Positions 18,005-26,118 of a DNA stretch of 48,395 nt are shown piece after piece. Position numbers and translations under genes: made by a program. The DNA is from Siminovitchia fordii DSM 16014 = CIP 108821 (GTDB lineage: Bacteria; Bacillota; Bacilli; Bacillales; Bacillaceae_C): assembly GCF_000374565.1 (NCBI RefSeq), contig NZ_KB894710.1, forward strand, positions 1-48,395, read 5' to 3'. The notes under the pieces were generated by a model. It did no database searches, had not been told where the DNA came from, and saw only the letters and a program-made list of their open reading frames with translations. How positions within the stretch are numbered: the first letter of the stretch is position 1; every line of letters begins with the position of its first letter.

Positions 18005-19051
18005 GTGAAAAAATTAAGAATAAAGCCGATCTTGTTATCATTATGCGCTGTCATTTTAATTCTTTCGGGGTGCGGTACTACTAAAAAGAAGGGCACCGTG
18101 GGCGCTAATGGAGAAAAAGTGGTAATCAGAATGGCGAATCTTGTCTCAGATAACAACTTTTTGAATGTAGGTTACAAAAAATTTAAGGAAGTAGCTGAGG
18201 AAGAAAGCAATGGGCAAATCGAAGTCCAAATTTACAGTAATGGTACTCTGACGCCGTCAGAAGATATAGAATATGAAATGCTGCAGACGGGAGTAATAGA
18301 AGTTGTGACAAATGCAGCATTTGTCGTTGCGAACAACGCACAAGTGAATTCTTACAATATCTTTGACGTACCTTTTCTATTTTCTGATGAAACAGAGATG
18401 TATAAATTAACTGATGGCAAGTATGGGGAGATTTTAAAACGCGATTTAGAAAGCAAATCTAATGCCTACTATCTGGGGGCTTACAGTATCGGCTCCTTTG
18501 CGATTGCTAACAACAAAAGGGAAGTACACGAACCTAAAGATTTAAAAGGCTTGAAAATTAGAAGCACAACGACACCTCTTCAATCGGGAACAATATCTGC
18601 TATGGGAGCAAATCCTACCCCGATTTCTTATGGAGAGATTTTCACATCTTTGCAGCAAGGTACAATTGATGGTGTACAAACAACCACACCACTAATATAT
18701 GCTGATAGATTCTATGAGGCGGCTGATTATTTAACACTTACAAGGCATTTTCCACTACCTCATATTATGATGATCAATAAAGATTTTTACGATAGCTTAA
18801 CAGATGAACTGAAGGCGGTAGTCGATAAAGCTGCGTCAGAACAAATCGCCTATGCCAGAGAATTAGCAGTTAAAGCTGAAAAAGAAGCAATTGATTCGAT
18901 GAAAGAACAAGGGGTGCATGTTGTTGAACCGACGGAGGAGGAACTGGATTTATTTAAGAAAGCGGTTCAACCGGCAATTGACAAGAACATAGATAAAGTA
19001 GGATCAGAAAACTATAAAATGGCATTGGAGATTTTAAAGAAGGATAAATAA
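18005..19051 (+). CDS. TRAP transporter substrate-binding lipoprotein (DctP family)
   Basis: 348 residues. The signal peptide ends in a lipobox LSGC with Cys23, so the protein is anchored outside the membrane as expected in Gram-positives. The DctP fold is shown by EVEVQIYSNG-like and EMLQTGVIEVV segments, DLKGLKIRSTTTP around the conserved substrate-carboxylate arginine, and GTIDGVQTTTPLIYADRFYEAADYL. DctP proteins deliver carboxylates and related anions to the DctQM membrane part. GTG 18005 follows AAAGGGGGAT. It is first of three genes under a sigma-54 promoter. The ligand is unknown. Confidence 0.88.
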   Translation: MKKLRIKPILLSLCAVILILSGCGTTKKKGTVGANGEKVVIRMANLVSDNNFLNVGYKKFKEVAEEESNGQIEVQIYSNGTLTPSEDIEYEMLQTGVIEVVTNAAFVVANNAQVNSYNIFDVPFLFSDETEMYKLTDGKYGEILKRDLESKSNAYYLGAYSIGSFAIANNKREVHEPKDLKGLKIRSTTTPLQSGTISAMGANPTPISYGEIFTSLQQGTIDGVQTTTPLIYADRFYEAADYLTLTRHFPLPHIMMINKDFYDSLTDELKAVVDKAASEQIAYARELAVKAEKEAIDSMKEQGVHVVEPTEEELDLFKKAVQPAIDKNIDKVGSENYKMALEILKKDK

Positions 19052-19078
19052 AATTTGATGAAGATTGAAGGTGAGTGC

Positions 19079-19567
19079 ATGGACAAAAATAAAAGCATCT
19101 TTGCGATAGAAGGGCTATTTTGCGTTCTTTTGTTAGTAATAATGACGGTAATCATGTTCATTGAAGTCGTCGGAAGATATGTTTTTGGGACTTCTTTTAT
19201 GTGGATTGAAGAATTAACAAGATATTTATTCATCTGGCTGACTTTTATCAGCGCTGCCTACGTAACGGCCACACAATCTCATATTAAAATTGAGGCGGCA
19301 TTAGGCTTGTTTCCAGAGAAGATACAGCCAGTGATTACAACAATAGGCCTAGTTGTTTGGCTAGTCTTTTCTCTAATCATCACATATGTGGGATTTAATT
19401 ACTCTATTACGATGCTGAAGGTAGGAGGAAATTCGCCGGCAATGGGGTTGGCAAAAGGAATTATTTATCTTGGTATCCCGCTTGGTTATCTGCTCATGTC
19501 TATCCGGTTGGCCGTTTTGTTATTTAAAGCACGTCCCAAATTGATAAATAGAGATGTGAAAGAATAG
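19079..19567 (+). CDS. TRAP transporter small membrane subunit (DctQ family)
   Basis: 162 residues with four membrane helices. The DctQ pattern is RYVFGTSFMWIEELTRYLFIWLTFISAA and then TQSHIKIE. Together with DctM it forms the sodium-driven membrane unit that takes substrate from DctP. ATG 19079 follows AAGGTGAG. ATG 19058 just upstream is less well placed. The gene begins 27 bases after dctP and ends 12 bases before dctM. Confidence 0.87.
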   Translation: MDKNKSIFAIEGLFCVLLLVIMTVIMFIEVVGRYVFGTSFMWIEELTRYLFIWLTFISAAYVTATQSHIKIEAALGLFPEKIQPVITTIGLVVWLVFSLIITYVGFNYSITMLKVGGNSPAMGLAKGIIYLGIPLGYLLMSIRLAVLLFKARPKLINRDVKE

Positions 19568-19579
19568 GGGGGGATATCC

Positions 19580-20902
19580 ATGGGCACAGTTACGCTTATG
19601 TTGTTCATTATTTTGCTAGTTTTAGTCATTCTTCAGGTGCCGATTGCCATCGCATTAGCTGCGGCAAGTCTCCTGGTAGTTATTATTGAAGGTTCGGTTC
19701 CGCTCACGCTTTTTATTCAGACATCCTTCAGTTCAATGGATTCGTTCCCTTTAATTGCGATTCCGTTCTTCATCCTGGCGGGTGATATTATGAGTAAAGG
19801 AGGAATGGCAAGAAGACTTGTCGAGTTTATTCAAAGCTTTGTTGGTTCTTTGACAGGAAGCTTAGGGGTTATTACGATAATTGCCAGCTTTATTTTTGCT
19901 GCTATTTCAGGATCTGGAGCAGCTACAGTTGCTAGTATCGGAGCTATTCTTATTCCATATATGTTGAAAAACGGCTATGCTCCTGGTTATGCCGCTTCGT
20001 TGGCTGCGAGTGCTGGTGGGTTGGGGCCGATTGTCCCGCCAAGTATCGTGTTTATTCTTTACGGCGTGATGTCCGGCACTTCCATCAGTGATCTGTTTAT
20101 TTCCGGGATTATTCCTGGCATCTTAGTTGCTATTGCGTTGGTCATTGTTAACTTTATTATTTGTAAAAAAGAAGGATTTGGCCGTAACGAAGAAAAAGCG
20201 GTATTGGAAGCTGCGGCTTCTTCTGTAGAAAAAGAAAAAGTAAGTTTCTGGAAAGCTCTTAACGATGCAAAATGGGCACTTCTGGCGCCTGTTCTAATTC
20301 TTGGCGGAATTTACGGAGGGATTGTCACGCCTACTGAAGCAGCAGTTGTTGCTGTTGTTTATAGTCTAATCGTATGTATTTTCTTATATAAGGAAGTTAC
20401 TCTGAGCGGTTGTTTGGAAATATTTTTGCAATCAGCCCGTACATCAGGGTCTATATTGATATTTGTTAGTGCCGCTTCTTTTTTCGGACAGGTCCTATCT
20501 ATCGAAAGAATACCACAATTTTTGGCTGAAGCCATATCAAACCTGACAACCAATCCGCTGATTATACTATTGCTGATTAATATCTTTTTATTGATTGTCG
20601 GCATGTTTATGGAGACGGTAGCGGCCGTTTTAATATTCGTACCTCTTTTACTGCCTATTGTACTACCTTTAGGCATTGATCCGATTCACTTTGGAATGGT
20701 TGTTTGTCTGAATCTGAGTTTGGGATTGATTACCCCGCCATTAGGAATCAATTTATTTATCGGCAGTAATATCGCAAATATTCCATTTGAAAGAACGTTT
20801 AAATATGTACTGCCGATTTTTGGTGCATTGTTAATTGTATTATTAATTATTACGTATGTACCTTCCATTACGTTGTTCCTTCCGAATTTAATTGGAGGTT
20901 AA
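19580..20902 (+). CDS. TRAP transporter large membrane subunit (DctM family)
   Basis: 440 residues with about 12 hydrophobic helices. DctM landmarks are ISGSGAATVASIGAILIP, SAGGLGPIVPPSIVFILYG, GGIYGGIVTPTEAAVVAV and NLSLGLITPPLGINLFIGSN. It forms the transport domain that moves substrate with sodium. A GGGGGGGAT ribosome site precedes ATG 19580. It is the last gene of the TRAP operon, which ends at a shared terminator with the convergent regulator. Confidence 0.9.
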   Translation: MGTVTLMLFIILLVLVILQVPIAIALAAASLLVVIIEGSVPLTLFIQTSFSSMDSFPLIAIPFFILAGDIMSKGGMARRLVEFIQSFVGSLTGSLGVITIIASFIFAAISGSGAATVASIGAILIPYMLKNGYAPGYAASLAASAGGLGPIVPPSIVFILYGVMSGTSISDLFISGIIPGILVAIALVIVNFIICKKEGFGRNEEKAVLEAAASSVEKEKVSFWKALNDAKWALLAPVLILGGIYGGIVTPTEAAVVAVVYSLIVCIFLYKEVTLSGCLEIFLQSARTSGSILIFVSAASFFGQVLSIERIPQFLAEAISNLTTNPLIILLLINIFLLIVGMFMETVAAVLIFVPLLLPIVLPLGIDPIHFGMVVCLNLSLGLITPPLGINLFIGSNIANIPFERTFKYVLPIFGALLIVLLIITYVPSITLFLPNLIGG

Positions 20903-20906
20903 AAAG

Positions 20907-20940
20907 GCAAGCACCGCCAATTGTCGGCGATGCTTGCTTT
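20907..20940. terminator. Shared terminator between dctM and the regulator
   Basis: GCAAGCACCGCC (20907-20918) pairs with GGCGATGCTTGC (20926-20937) with one mismatch. It has a T run on the plus side and AAAAA on the other, so it serves both convergent genes. Confidence 0.8.
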
Positions 20941-22604
20941 TACTTCTCAATTTTGTACTTTTTCATTTTTCTGACCAGAGTCGATTGGTCCACCTTCAAT
21001 GCAGTAGCTGCTTTTCTAATGCTGGGAAAGTTTTTAACAACTTCCCGGATAATTTGCGCTTCGTATTCTTCTACATAGCTTTTCAATGGCTGCACTTGAA
21101 GACCGACTGTAAAAGAGTCAGAAGTCTTATCCTTTACTTCTGGTTTCAAATCATTATTAAATTGCAGCTCTTTTTTTAAATCATCAATCCCAATTTCAGG
21201 ATTTAGGCTCATCAAGGCTACTCTTTCCACTATGTTTTGTAATTCGCGAACATTTCCGGGCCATTCAAAATGTAGAAAAGCATTTAATGCTTCATTTGTA
21301 AATTTGCGGTTGATACCATATTGTTGATTCGTCTTATTTAAAAAGTGGAAAATTAATGGAATAATATCATCTTTTCTCTCTTTTAATGGAGGTATTTTAA
21401 TTGGAATGATATTTAAACGGTAGTATAGATCCTCTCTGAATGTCCCTTGGGCTATCATTTCAGATAAATCACGGTGAGTTGCCGCAATAACCCGTATATT
21501 AACAGGGATGGGCTTGGTTCCTCCTACTCTTGTAATTTCATGTTCTTGTAAAACCCGCAAAAGTTTAACTTGTAAAGGAAGAGGCATCTCACCAATTTCA
21601 TCTAAGAAGATCGTGCCATGATTTGAGGCTTCAAATAACCCAGCTTTTCCTTTTTTATTAGCCCCGGTAAAAGAGCCGGATTCATAACCAAATAGTTCAG
21701 ATTCCAATAGTGATTCAGGTATTGCCCCGCAATTAATCTTTATTAAAGGGTGATCCTTTCTGACACTATGGCTGTGAATCAATTCCACAATTTTTTCTTT
21801 ACCTACCCCGGAAGCCCCTTGGATAAGAACCCCTGAATCAATTTGGGCTACTCTTAAAGCCCTGTCCAAAACGTCTTTCATGACATCTGAATGGGCAATC
21901 AGCGACAGCTTTGGATCGCTCTGTTCTTTCAGCAACTCTAATTCCTGATGTATCTGTTGATTTTGCTGCTCTAAATGATGAATTTCTGATTCAAGAGAAT
22001 TTAATTGCGTTAAATCCCTGACATTGTTTACCACTTTTTCAATTTCACCATCCCTGTTACGAATGGGAACAGCAGAAACAAGGACAGTAGCGCCAGTATT
22101 TATTTTTTGGATGATCGTGACAGCTTTGTTTTCGTTCAATGCTTTCAAAGAAGCTGAAGCATCAATTACTCCTTCCTCCTCAAGCTCCTTTAAGCTGCGG
22201 CCAATACAGTCTTTTGTAGACAAACCAGTGATTTGCTCATAGGAAGGGTTTTGGTGAATAATAATTCCTTCTTTATCGGAAATAACGATGCCGTCAAAAG
22301 ATGAATTTATGACTTCATTCAATTCATTTCTCAGACTTTGCAAGGTATCTTTCTCTTTTTCCAGCCTTACTAATTGGTCAATCGGCTGAATTAAGACAAC
22401 CATTTGATTGTTATGAGGAAAAGCCATAAATTCTGCAGGAAAATTCAATAAACAAAAGGACTGTGCTCCTTTTAATACTGTTTTAATAATGGAATCAAAA
22501 TAGTATCTGTACTTTTGAGCTAATGGGTTCGAGTATAAAATATCACCATGTTTGCTTAACGTGAGAACACCAATGATATTGATTTTGGGCAGCAGATTAT
22601 CCAT
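20940..22604 (-). CDS. Sigma-54-dependent enhancer-binding regulator (PAS-AAA-Fis)
   Basis: 554 residues. An N-terminal region of about 85 residues is of unclear type. A PAS domain (about 95-200, NELNEVINSSFDGIVISDKE) and a coiled coil follow. The AAA+ domain has Walker A GASGVGKE near 263, GSFTGA near 310 (the sigma-54 contact loop, normally GAFTGA), and Walker B IFLDEIGEM. A Fis-type HTH lies at the C-terminus (IRKAATALKVDQSTLVRKMK). ATG 22604 follows AAGGAGGAG. It is the only activator in the island and is divergent from the dehydrogenase operon. It probably controls all three sigma-54 promoters. Ser for Ala in the GAFTGA loop is uncommon but found in active members. It differs from AcoR in lacking an obvious GAF domain. 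Confidence 0.9.
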   Translation of the reverse strand: MDNLLPKINIIGVLTLSKHGDILYSNPLAQKYRYYFDSIIKTVLKGAQSFCLLNFPAEFMAFPHNNQMVVLIQPIDQLVRLEKEKDTLQSLRNELNEVINSSFDGIVISDKEGIIIHQNPSYEQITGLSTKDCIGRSLKELEEEGVIDASASLKALNENKAVTIIQKINTGATVLVSAVPIRNRDGEIEKVVNNVRDLTQLNSLESEIHHLEQQNQQIHQELELLKEQSDPKLSLIAHSDVMKDVLDRALRVAQIDSGVLIQGASGVGKEKIVELIHSHSVRKDHPLIKINCGAIPESLLESELFGYESGSFTGANKKGKAGLFEASNHGTIFLDEIGEMPLPLQVKLLRVLQEHEITRVGGTKPIPVNIRVIAATHRDLSEMIAQGTFREDLYYRLNIIPIKIPPLKERKDDIIPLIFHFLNKTNQQYGINRKFTNEALNAFLHFEWPGNVRELQNIVERVALMSLNPEIGIDDLKKELQFNNDLKPEVKDKTSDSFTVGLQVQPLKSYVEEYEAQIIREVVKNFPSIRKAATALKVDQSTLVRKMKKYKIEK

Positions 22605-22712
22605 AAACTCTCCTCCTTCTGAAAAAACGATGATTTTTTGCATCGGTTCATCAATTATACATCAGTTTACCAAATAAACATACAAATAATCGCTAAAGTG
22701 CCGGGCTAAAAA

Positions 22713-22730
22713 TTGGCATGATAATTGCAA
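22713..22730 (+). promoter_or_regulatory. Sigma-54 (-24/-12) promoter 3
   Basis: TTGGCATGATAATTGCAA with GG at 22715-22716 and GC at 22727-22728, ten bases between. It has the same TTGGCATGAT start as promoter 1. It drives the five-gene dehydrogenase operon. TACATCAGTT (22658-22667) and the inverted repeat GTTTA-N5-TAAAC (22665-22679) upstream are candidate activator sites. Confidence 0.88.
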
Positions 22731-22778
22731 TATAGATTAATTGTAGGAGTTATTATGTGTAAATATAGGAGGTACGTT

Positions 22779-23759
22779 ATGTCCAACTTAAAAATATCTT
22801 CTTATTCAAAAGAAGAATTACAATCTATGCTGCACGATATGATGTTGATTAGAAGATTTGAAGAAACCTTGAAGAAACTTTATCAGCAAGGGGAAATCCA
22901 TGGAACCATGCATTTATGCATCGGACAAGAAGCAACGGCTGTTGGCGCATGTGTCCCTTTGACTAATGAAGATAAAATCACAAGTACTCATCGGGGGCAT
23001 GGCCATAGTATTGCAAAAGGGACGGATGTCAAAAAAATGATGGCTGAGCTGCTGGCCAAAGAAACGGGATATTGTAAAGGAAAAGGTGGATCCATGCATA
23101 TTGCGGATCTTGATGTGGGGAATCTTGGAGCAAACGGCATTGTAGCAGCCGGATTACCATTAGGTACAGGCGCGGCATTAACGTCCAAAATGAAAGAGCT
23201 GGGATATGTTGTTTTATGTTTCTTTGGAGATGGTGCGACTAATGAAGGTGCCTTTCATGAGTCATTAAATCTTGCTTCAGTCTGGGATCTTCCTATTATT
23301 TTCTTTTGTGAGAACAATCTGTACGGCATGTCGGGCTCTATAAAAGAAATGACAAATATAGAAAATATAGCGGATCGCGGTGTTGCATATGGTATACCTA
23401 GTGAAATCATAAATGGAAATAATGTATTAGAAGTTGTGGAAGCAACAACAAAAGCAGTGGAGAGGGCAAGAAACGGAAAAGGCCCAACTTTAATAGAGGC
23501 CCATACTTATAGATGGGAAGGCCACTCCCGCAGTGATGCCAGAAAATATAGAACGAGAGATGAAGAGAAAGAGTGGAAAAAACTTCGGGATCCGATTTCT
23601 TTATTTAAAGAACAATTAATCAATGAAAATATGATGACGGAAGAAGAATTTATCGAATTAGATAAAAAAGTTCAAGCTGAGATGGATGAAGCAGTTGAAT
23701 TTGCAAAAAACAGCAACGAGCCAAGTTTGGAAACTTTAACAACCGATATTTATGCATAA
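22779..23759 (+). CDS. ThDP-dependent dehydrogenase E1 alpha (acetoin/pyruvate type)
   Basis: 326 residues. It opens with LHDMMLIRRFEETLKKLYQQGEIHG, then HRGHGHSIAKG, GGSMHIADLDVGNLGANGIV, and the ThDP motif GDGATNEGAFHESLN near residue 150 ending in CENNLYGMS. The length and the GxxHxxxGxEA region fit AcoA-like and short PdhA-like E1-alpha rather than the longer orphan at 2956. With E1-beta it decarboxylates a 2-oxoacid, or cleaves an alpha-hydroxyketone such as acetoin, and passes the acyl or aldehyde unit to lipoate on E2. ATG 22779 follows TAGGAGG. Confidence 0.88.
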   Translation: MSNLKISSYSKEELQSMLHDMMLIRRFEETLKKLYQQGEIHGTMHLCIGQEATAVGACVPLTNEDKITSTHRGHGHSIAKGTDVKKMMAELLAKETGYCKGKGGSMHIADLDVGNLGANGIVAAGLPLGTGAALTSKMKELGYVVLCFFGDGATNEGAFHESLNLASVWDLPIIFFCENNLYGMSGSIKEMTNIENIADRGVAYGIPSEIINGNNVLEVVEATTKAVERARNGKGPTLIEAHTYRWEGHSRSDARKYRTRDEEKEWKKLRDPISLFKEQLINENMMTEEEFIELDKKVQAEMDEAVEFAKNSNEPSLETLTTDIYA

Positions 23760-23778
23760 GCGAAAGGTGATGAAAAAA

Positions 23779-24759
23779 GTGAGACAGATTACTTATTCAG
23801 AAGCAATCAAAGAAGCCATGTGCCAAGAAATGAGAAAGAATGACGATGTTTTTATTATGGGTGAAGATATCGGGGTCTATGGAGGTGCCTTTGGTTTAAC
23901 AAACGGAATGATCGAGGAATTCGGGCCTGAACGAGTTAGAAACACCCCTATTTCTGAAGCGGCCATCAGCGGGTGTGCAGTCGGAGCTGCGATGACAGGT
24001 ATGAGACCGATTCTTGAAATTCAATTCTCTGATTTTATCGTGATTGCTATGGACAATATCGTTAATCAGGCGGCAAAAATGCGGTATATGTTTGGAGGAA
24101 AAGCGAAAGTTCCTCTTGTTGTGCGTCTCCCGAGTGGTTCCGGTGCAGGGTTTGCTGCTCAGCATTCTCAAAGCCTGGAAGCTTGGATGACCCATATTCC
24201 TGGCTTAAAAGTAGTTCAGCCATCGTCAGCATATGATGCGAAAGGTTTAATGAAAGCTGCTATTAAAGACGACAACACCGTACTCTTCTATGAGCATAAA
24301 CTTCTTTACAATGCTAAAGGAGAGGTGCCGGAAGAAGATTATGAAATTCCATTGGGTGAAGCGGACGTCAAAAGGGATGGAACAGATATAACCATTATAG
24401 CAACCGGTATAATGGTCAGCCGATCTCTCGAAGCAGCAAAGCAGCTTGAAGAGGAAGGGATAAGCGTGGAAATAATCGATCCCCGTACGTTAGTGCCGCT
24501 TGATACAAAAACAATTTTGGAATCAGTGAAGAAGACAAGCCGTGTACTAGTTGTATATGAAGCAGTGAAAAGGGGCGGTTATGGAGCAGAAATCGCAAGT
24601 ATGATTGCTGAAAGTGACGTGTTCGATTATTTGGATGCCCCAATTAGACGCTTAGGCGGGGTAGCTACACCAATTCCATATAATCCGAAATTGGAACAGG
24701 CAGCGGTCCCGCAAATAGATGATATTGTACAGGAATGCAGAAAGATAATGAATAAGTAA
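23779..24759 (+). CDS. ThDP-dependent dehydrogenase E1 beta
   Basis: 326 residues. ITYSEAIKEAMCQEMRKNDDVFIMGEDIGVYGG is the standard E1-beta opening. RVRNTPISEAAISGCAVGAAMTG, LRLPSGSG-like MVRLPSGSGAGFAAQHSQS and ATGIMVSRSLEAAKQLEEEGISVEIIDPRTL-type segments follow. It forms the heterotetramer with E1-alpha and contributes half of the ThDP site. GTG 23779 follows AAAGGTGA with good spacing. ATG 23770 would be only one base from it. The start lies 20 bases after E1-alpha. Confidence 0.87.
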   Translation: MRQITYSEAIKEAMCQEMRKNDDVFIMGEDIGVYGGAFGLTNGMIEEFGPERVRNTPISEAAISGCAVGAAMTGMRPILEIQFSDFIVIAMDNIVNQAAKMRYMFGGKAKVPLVVRLPSGSGAGFAAQHSQSLEAWMTHIPGLKVVQPSSAYDAKGLMKAAIKDDNTVLFYEHKLLYNAKGEVPEEDYEIPLGEADVKRDGTDITIIATGIMVSRSLEAAKQLEEEGISVEIIDPRTLVPLDTKTILESVKKTSRVLVVYEAVKRGGYGAEIASMIAESDVFDYLDAPIRRLGGVATPIPYNPKLEQAAVPQIDDIVQECRKIMNK

Positions 24760-24771
24760 GGAGGCGAAGTC

Positions 24772-26106
24772 ATGGCATCAGAGGTAGTCATGCCTAAAAT
24801 GGGCGCAACAATGGAAGAAGGTACCATTGTCGCCTGGTTGGTTCAAGTAGGAGAAGCGGTTGAAGAAGGAGACCCGATTGCCGAAGTACAGACAGATAAA
24901 ATTACTTTGGAAATTGAAGCAGAAACAGCAGGCGTTTTGCTGAAAACATTATATGATACAGGGACGACTGTCCAGGTTCATGAGGTGATTGCTTATTTGG
25001 GTGAGGAAGGTGAAAAAGTCGAAAGCTTGGCAGGCAAGGAACAAAGTACACAAGATCCATTAAGTGAAGAGCAACACCCATCTACAGGAGTAGCTATTGC
25101 TGAAGAAAACTCAGTAAAACCGGGAGAAAAGATCAGAAGAACACCGGCTGCAAGAAAACTGGCCGAAGATAACCAGGTTAATTTAAAGGATGTTATTGGT
25201 TCAGGACCACTTGGTCGAATTCAAAAAATAGATGTTGAAAACTATTTAGTGGAAAATAAGAAAAAAATCACACCGCTGGCTAAAAAAATCGCTAAGGACC
25301 AGGGGATTGATCTTCGAGATGTACAAGGAACAAGACCTAGGGGCAAAATTGTAAAAGATGATCTAATAGCTTTGAGCTCTGAGAACAGCATAGAAGAACA
25401 GCCTGCAGACATTCAAGCCGCTAGACGTGTTCCTTTTAAAGATATGAGAAAAGTAATAGCTGATAGAATTAGCGAAAGTGCCTTTACCGCTCCGCATGTA
25501 ACGCTTGTATCAGAAATTGATATGACAAAATGTGTGTCTCTTCGTAAGGATCTATTGACGGTTATTGAAAAGATGGAAGGGCTGAGAATTTCCTTTAATG
25601 AAATTTTAATGAAAGCGGTAGCTCTTACGTTAAGTCAACAACCAGGCATTAATATTTCTTTAGAAGGAGAAGAGATCGTCTATCATTCAGATATTCATAT
25701 CGGAATGGCAGTAGCTGTACCGGATGGCTTGGTTGTACCTGTTCTTAGGAATGTCGATCAAAAAGGATTAGCGGCCCTTACAAAAGAAGCTAAAGATTTG
25801 GGCAAAAAGGCTCGAGAAGGCAAACTGTCTCCTGATGACATGCATGGCAGCACCTTTACTGTTAGCAATTTAGGGATGTATGCCATTGATGAATTTACAC
25901 CGATCATTAATGCTCCAAATGCAGCTATCCTGGGAATTGGACGGATTCAAGATAAACCGGTTATTTTAAACGGTGAAGTGGCTGTCCGTTCGATGATGAA
26001 AGTGAGTCTATCCTTTGACCATCGAATTATTGATGGGGCACCTGCAGCCGCCTTCTTGACCGAATTGAAAGATACATTGGAAAATCCATACAAATTGATG
26101 GTATAA
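24772..26106 (+). CDS. Dihydrolipoyl acyltransferase E2 with two subunit-binding domains
   Basis: 444 residues. A lipoyl domain (1-80) carries the lipoyl Lys43 in QTDKITLE. Two tandem peripheral subunit-binding domains follow, about 121-159 (RRTPAARKLAEDNQVNLKDV, GSGPLGRI) and 165-200 (ITPLAKKIAKDQGIDLRDV, GTRPRGKIVKDD). The catalytic acyltransferase domain spans about 212-444, with FDHRIIDGAPAAAF holding the active His and Asp. It transfers the acyl group to CoA. Bacillus AcoC has one such binding domain, so the duplication is notable. It could hold more E3 or both E1 and E3 at once. The start follows AAGGAGGCG. Confidence 0.9.
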   Translation: MASEVVMPKMGATMEEGTIVAWLVQVGEAVEEGDPIAEVQTDKITLEIEAETAGVLLKTLYDTGTTVQVHEVIAYLGEEGEKVESLAGKEQSTQDPLSEEQHPSTGVAIAEENSVKPGEKIRRTPAARKLAEDNQVNLKDVIGSGPLGRIQKIDVENYLVENKKKITPLAKKIAKDQGIDLRDVQGTRPRGKIVKDDLIALSSENSIEEQPADIQAARRVPFKDMRKVIADRISESAFTAPHVTLVSEIDMTKCVSLRKDLLTVIEKMEGLRISFNEILMKAVALTLSQQPGINISLEGEEIVYHSDIHIGMAVAVPDGLVVPVLRNVDQKGLAALTKEAKDLGKKAREGKLSPDDMHGSTFTVSNLGMYAIDEFTPIINAPNAAILGIGRIQDKPVILNGEVAVRSMMKVSLSFDHRIIDGAPAAAFLTELKDTLENPYKLMV

Positions 26107-26118
26107 GGTGGTGACCGT

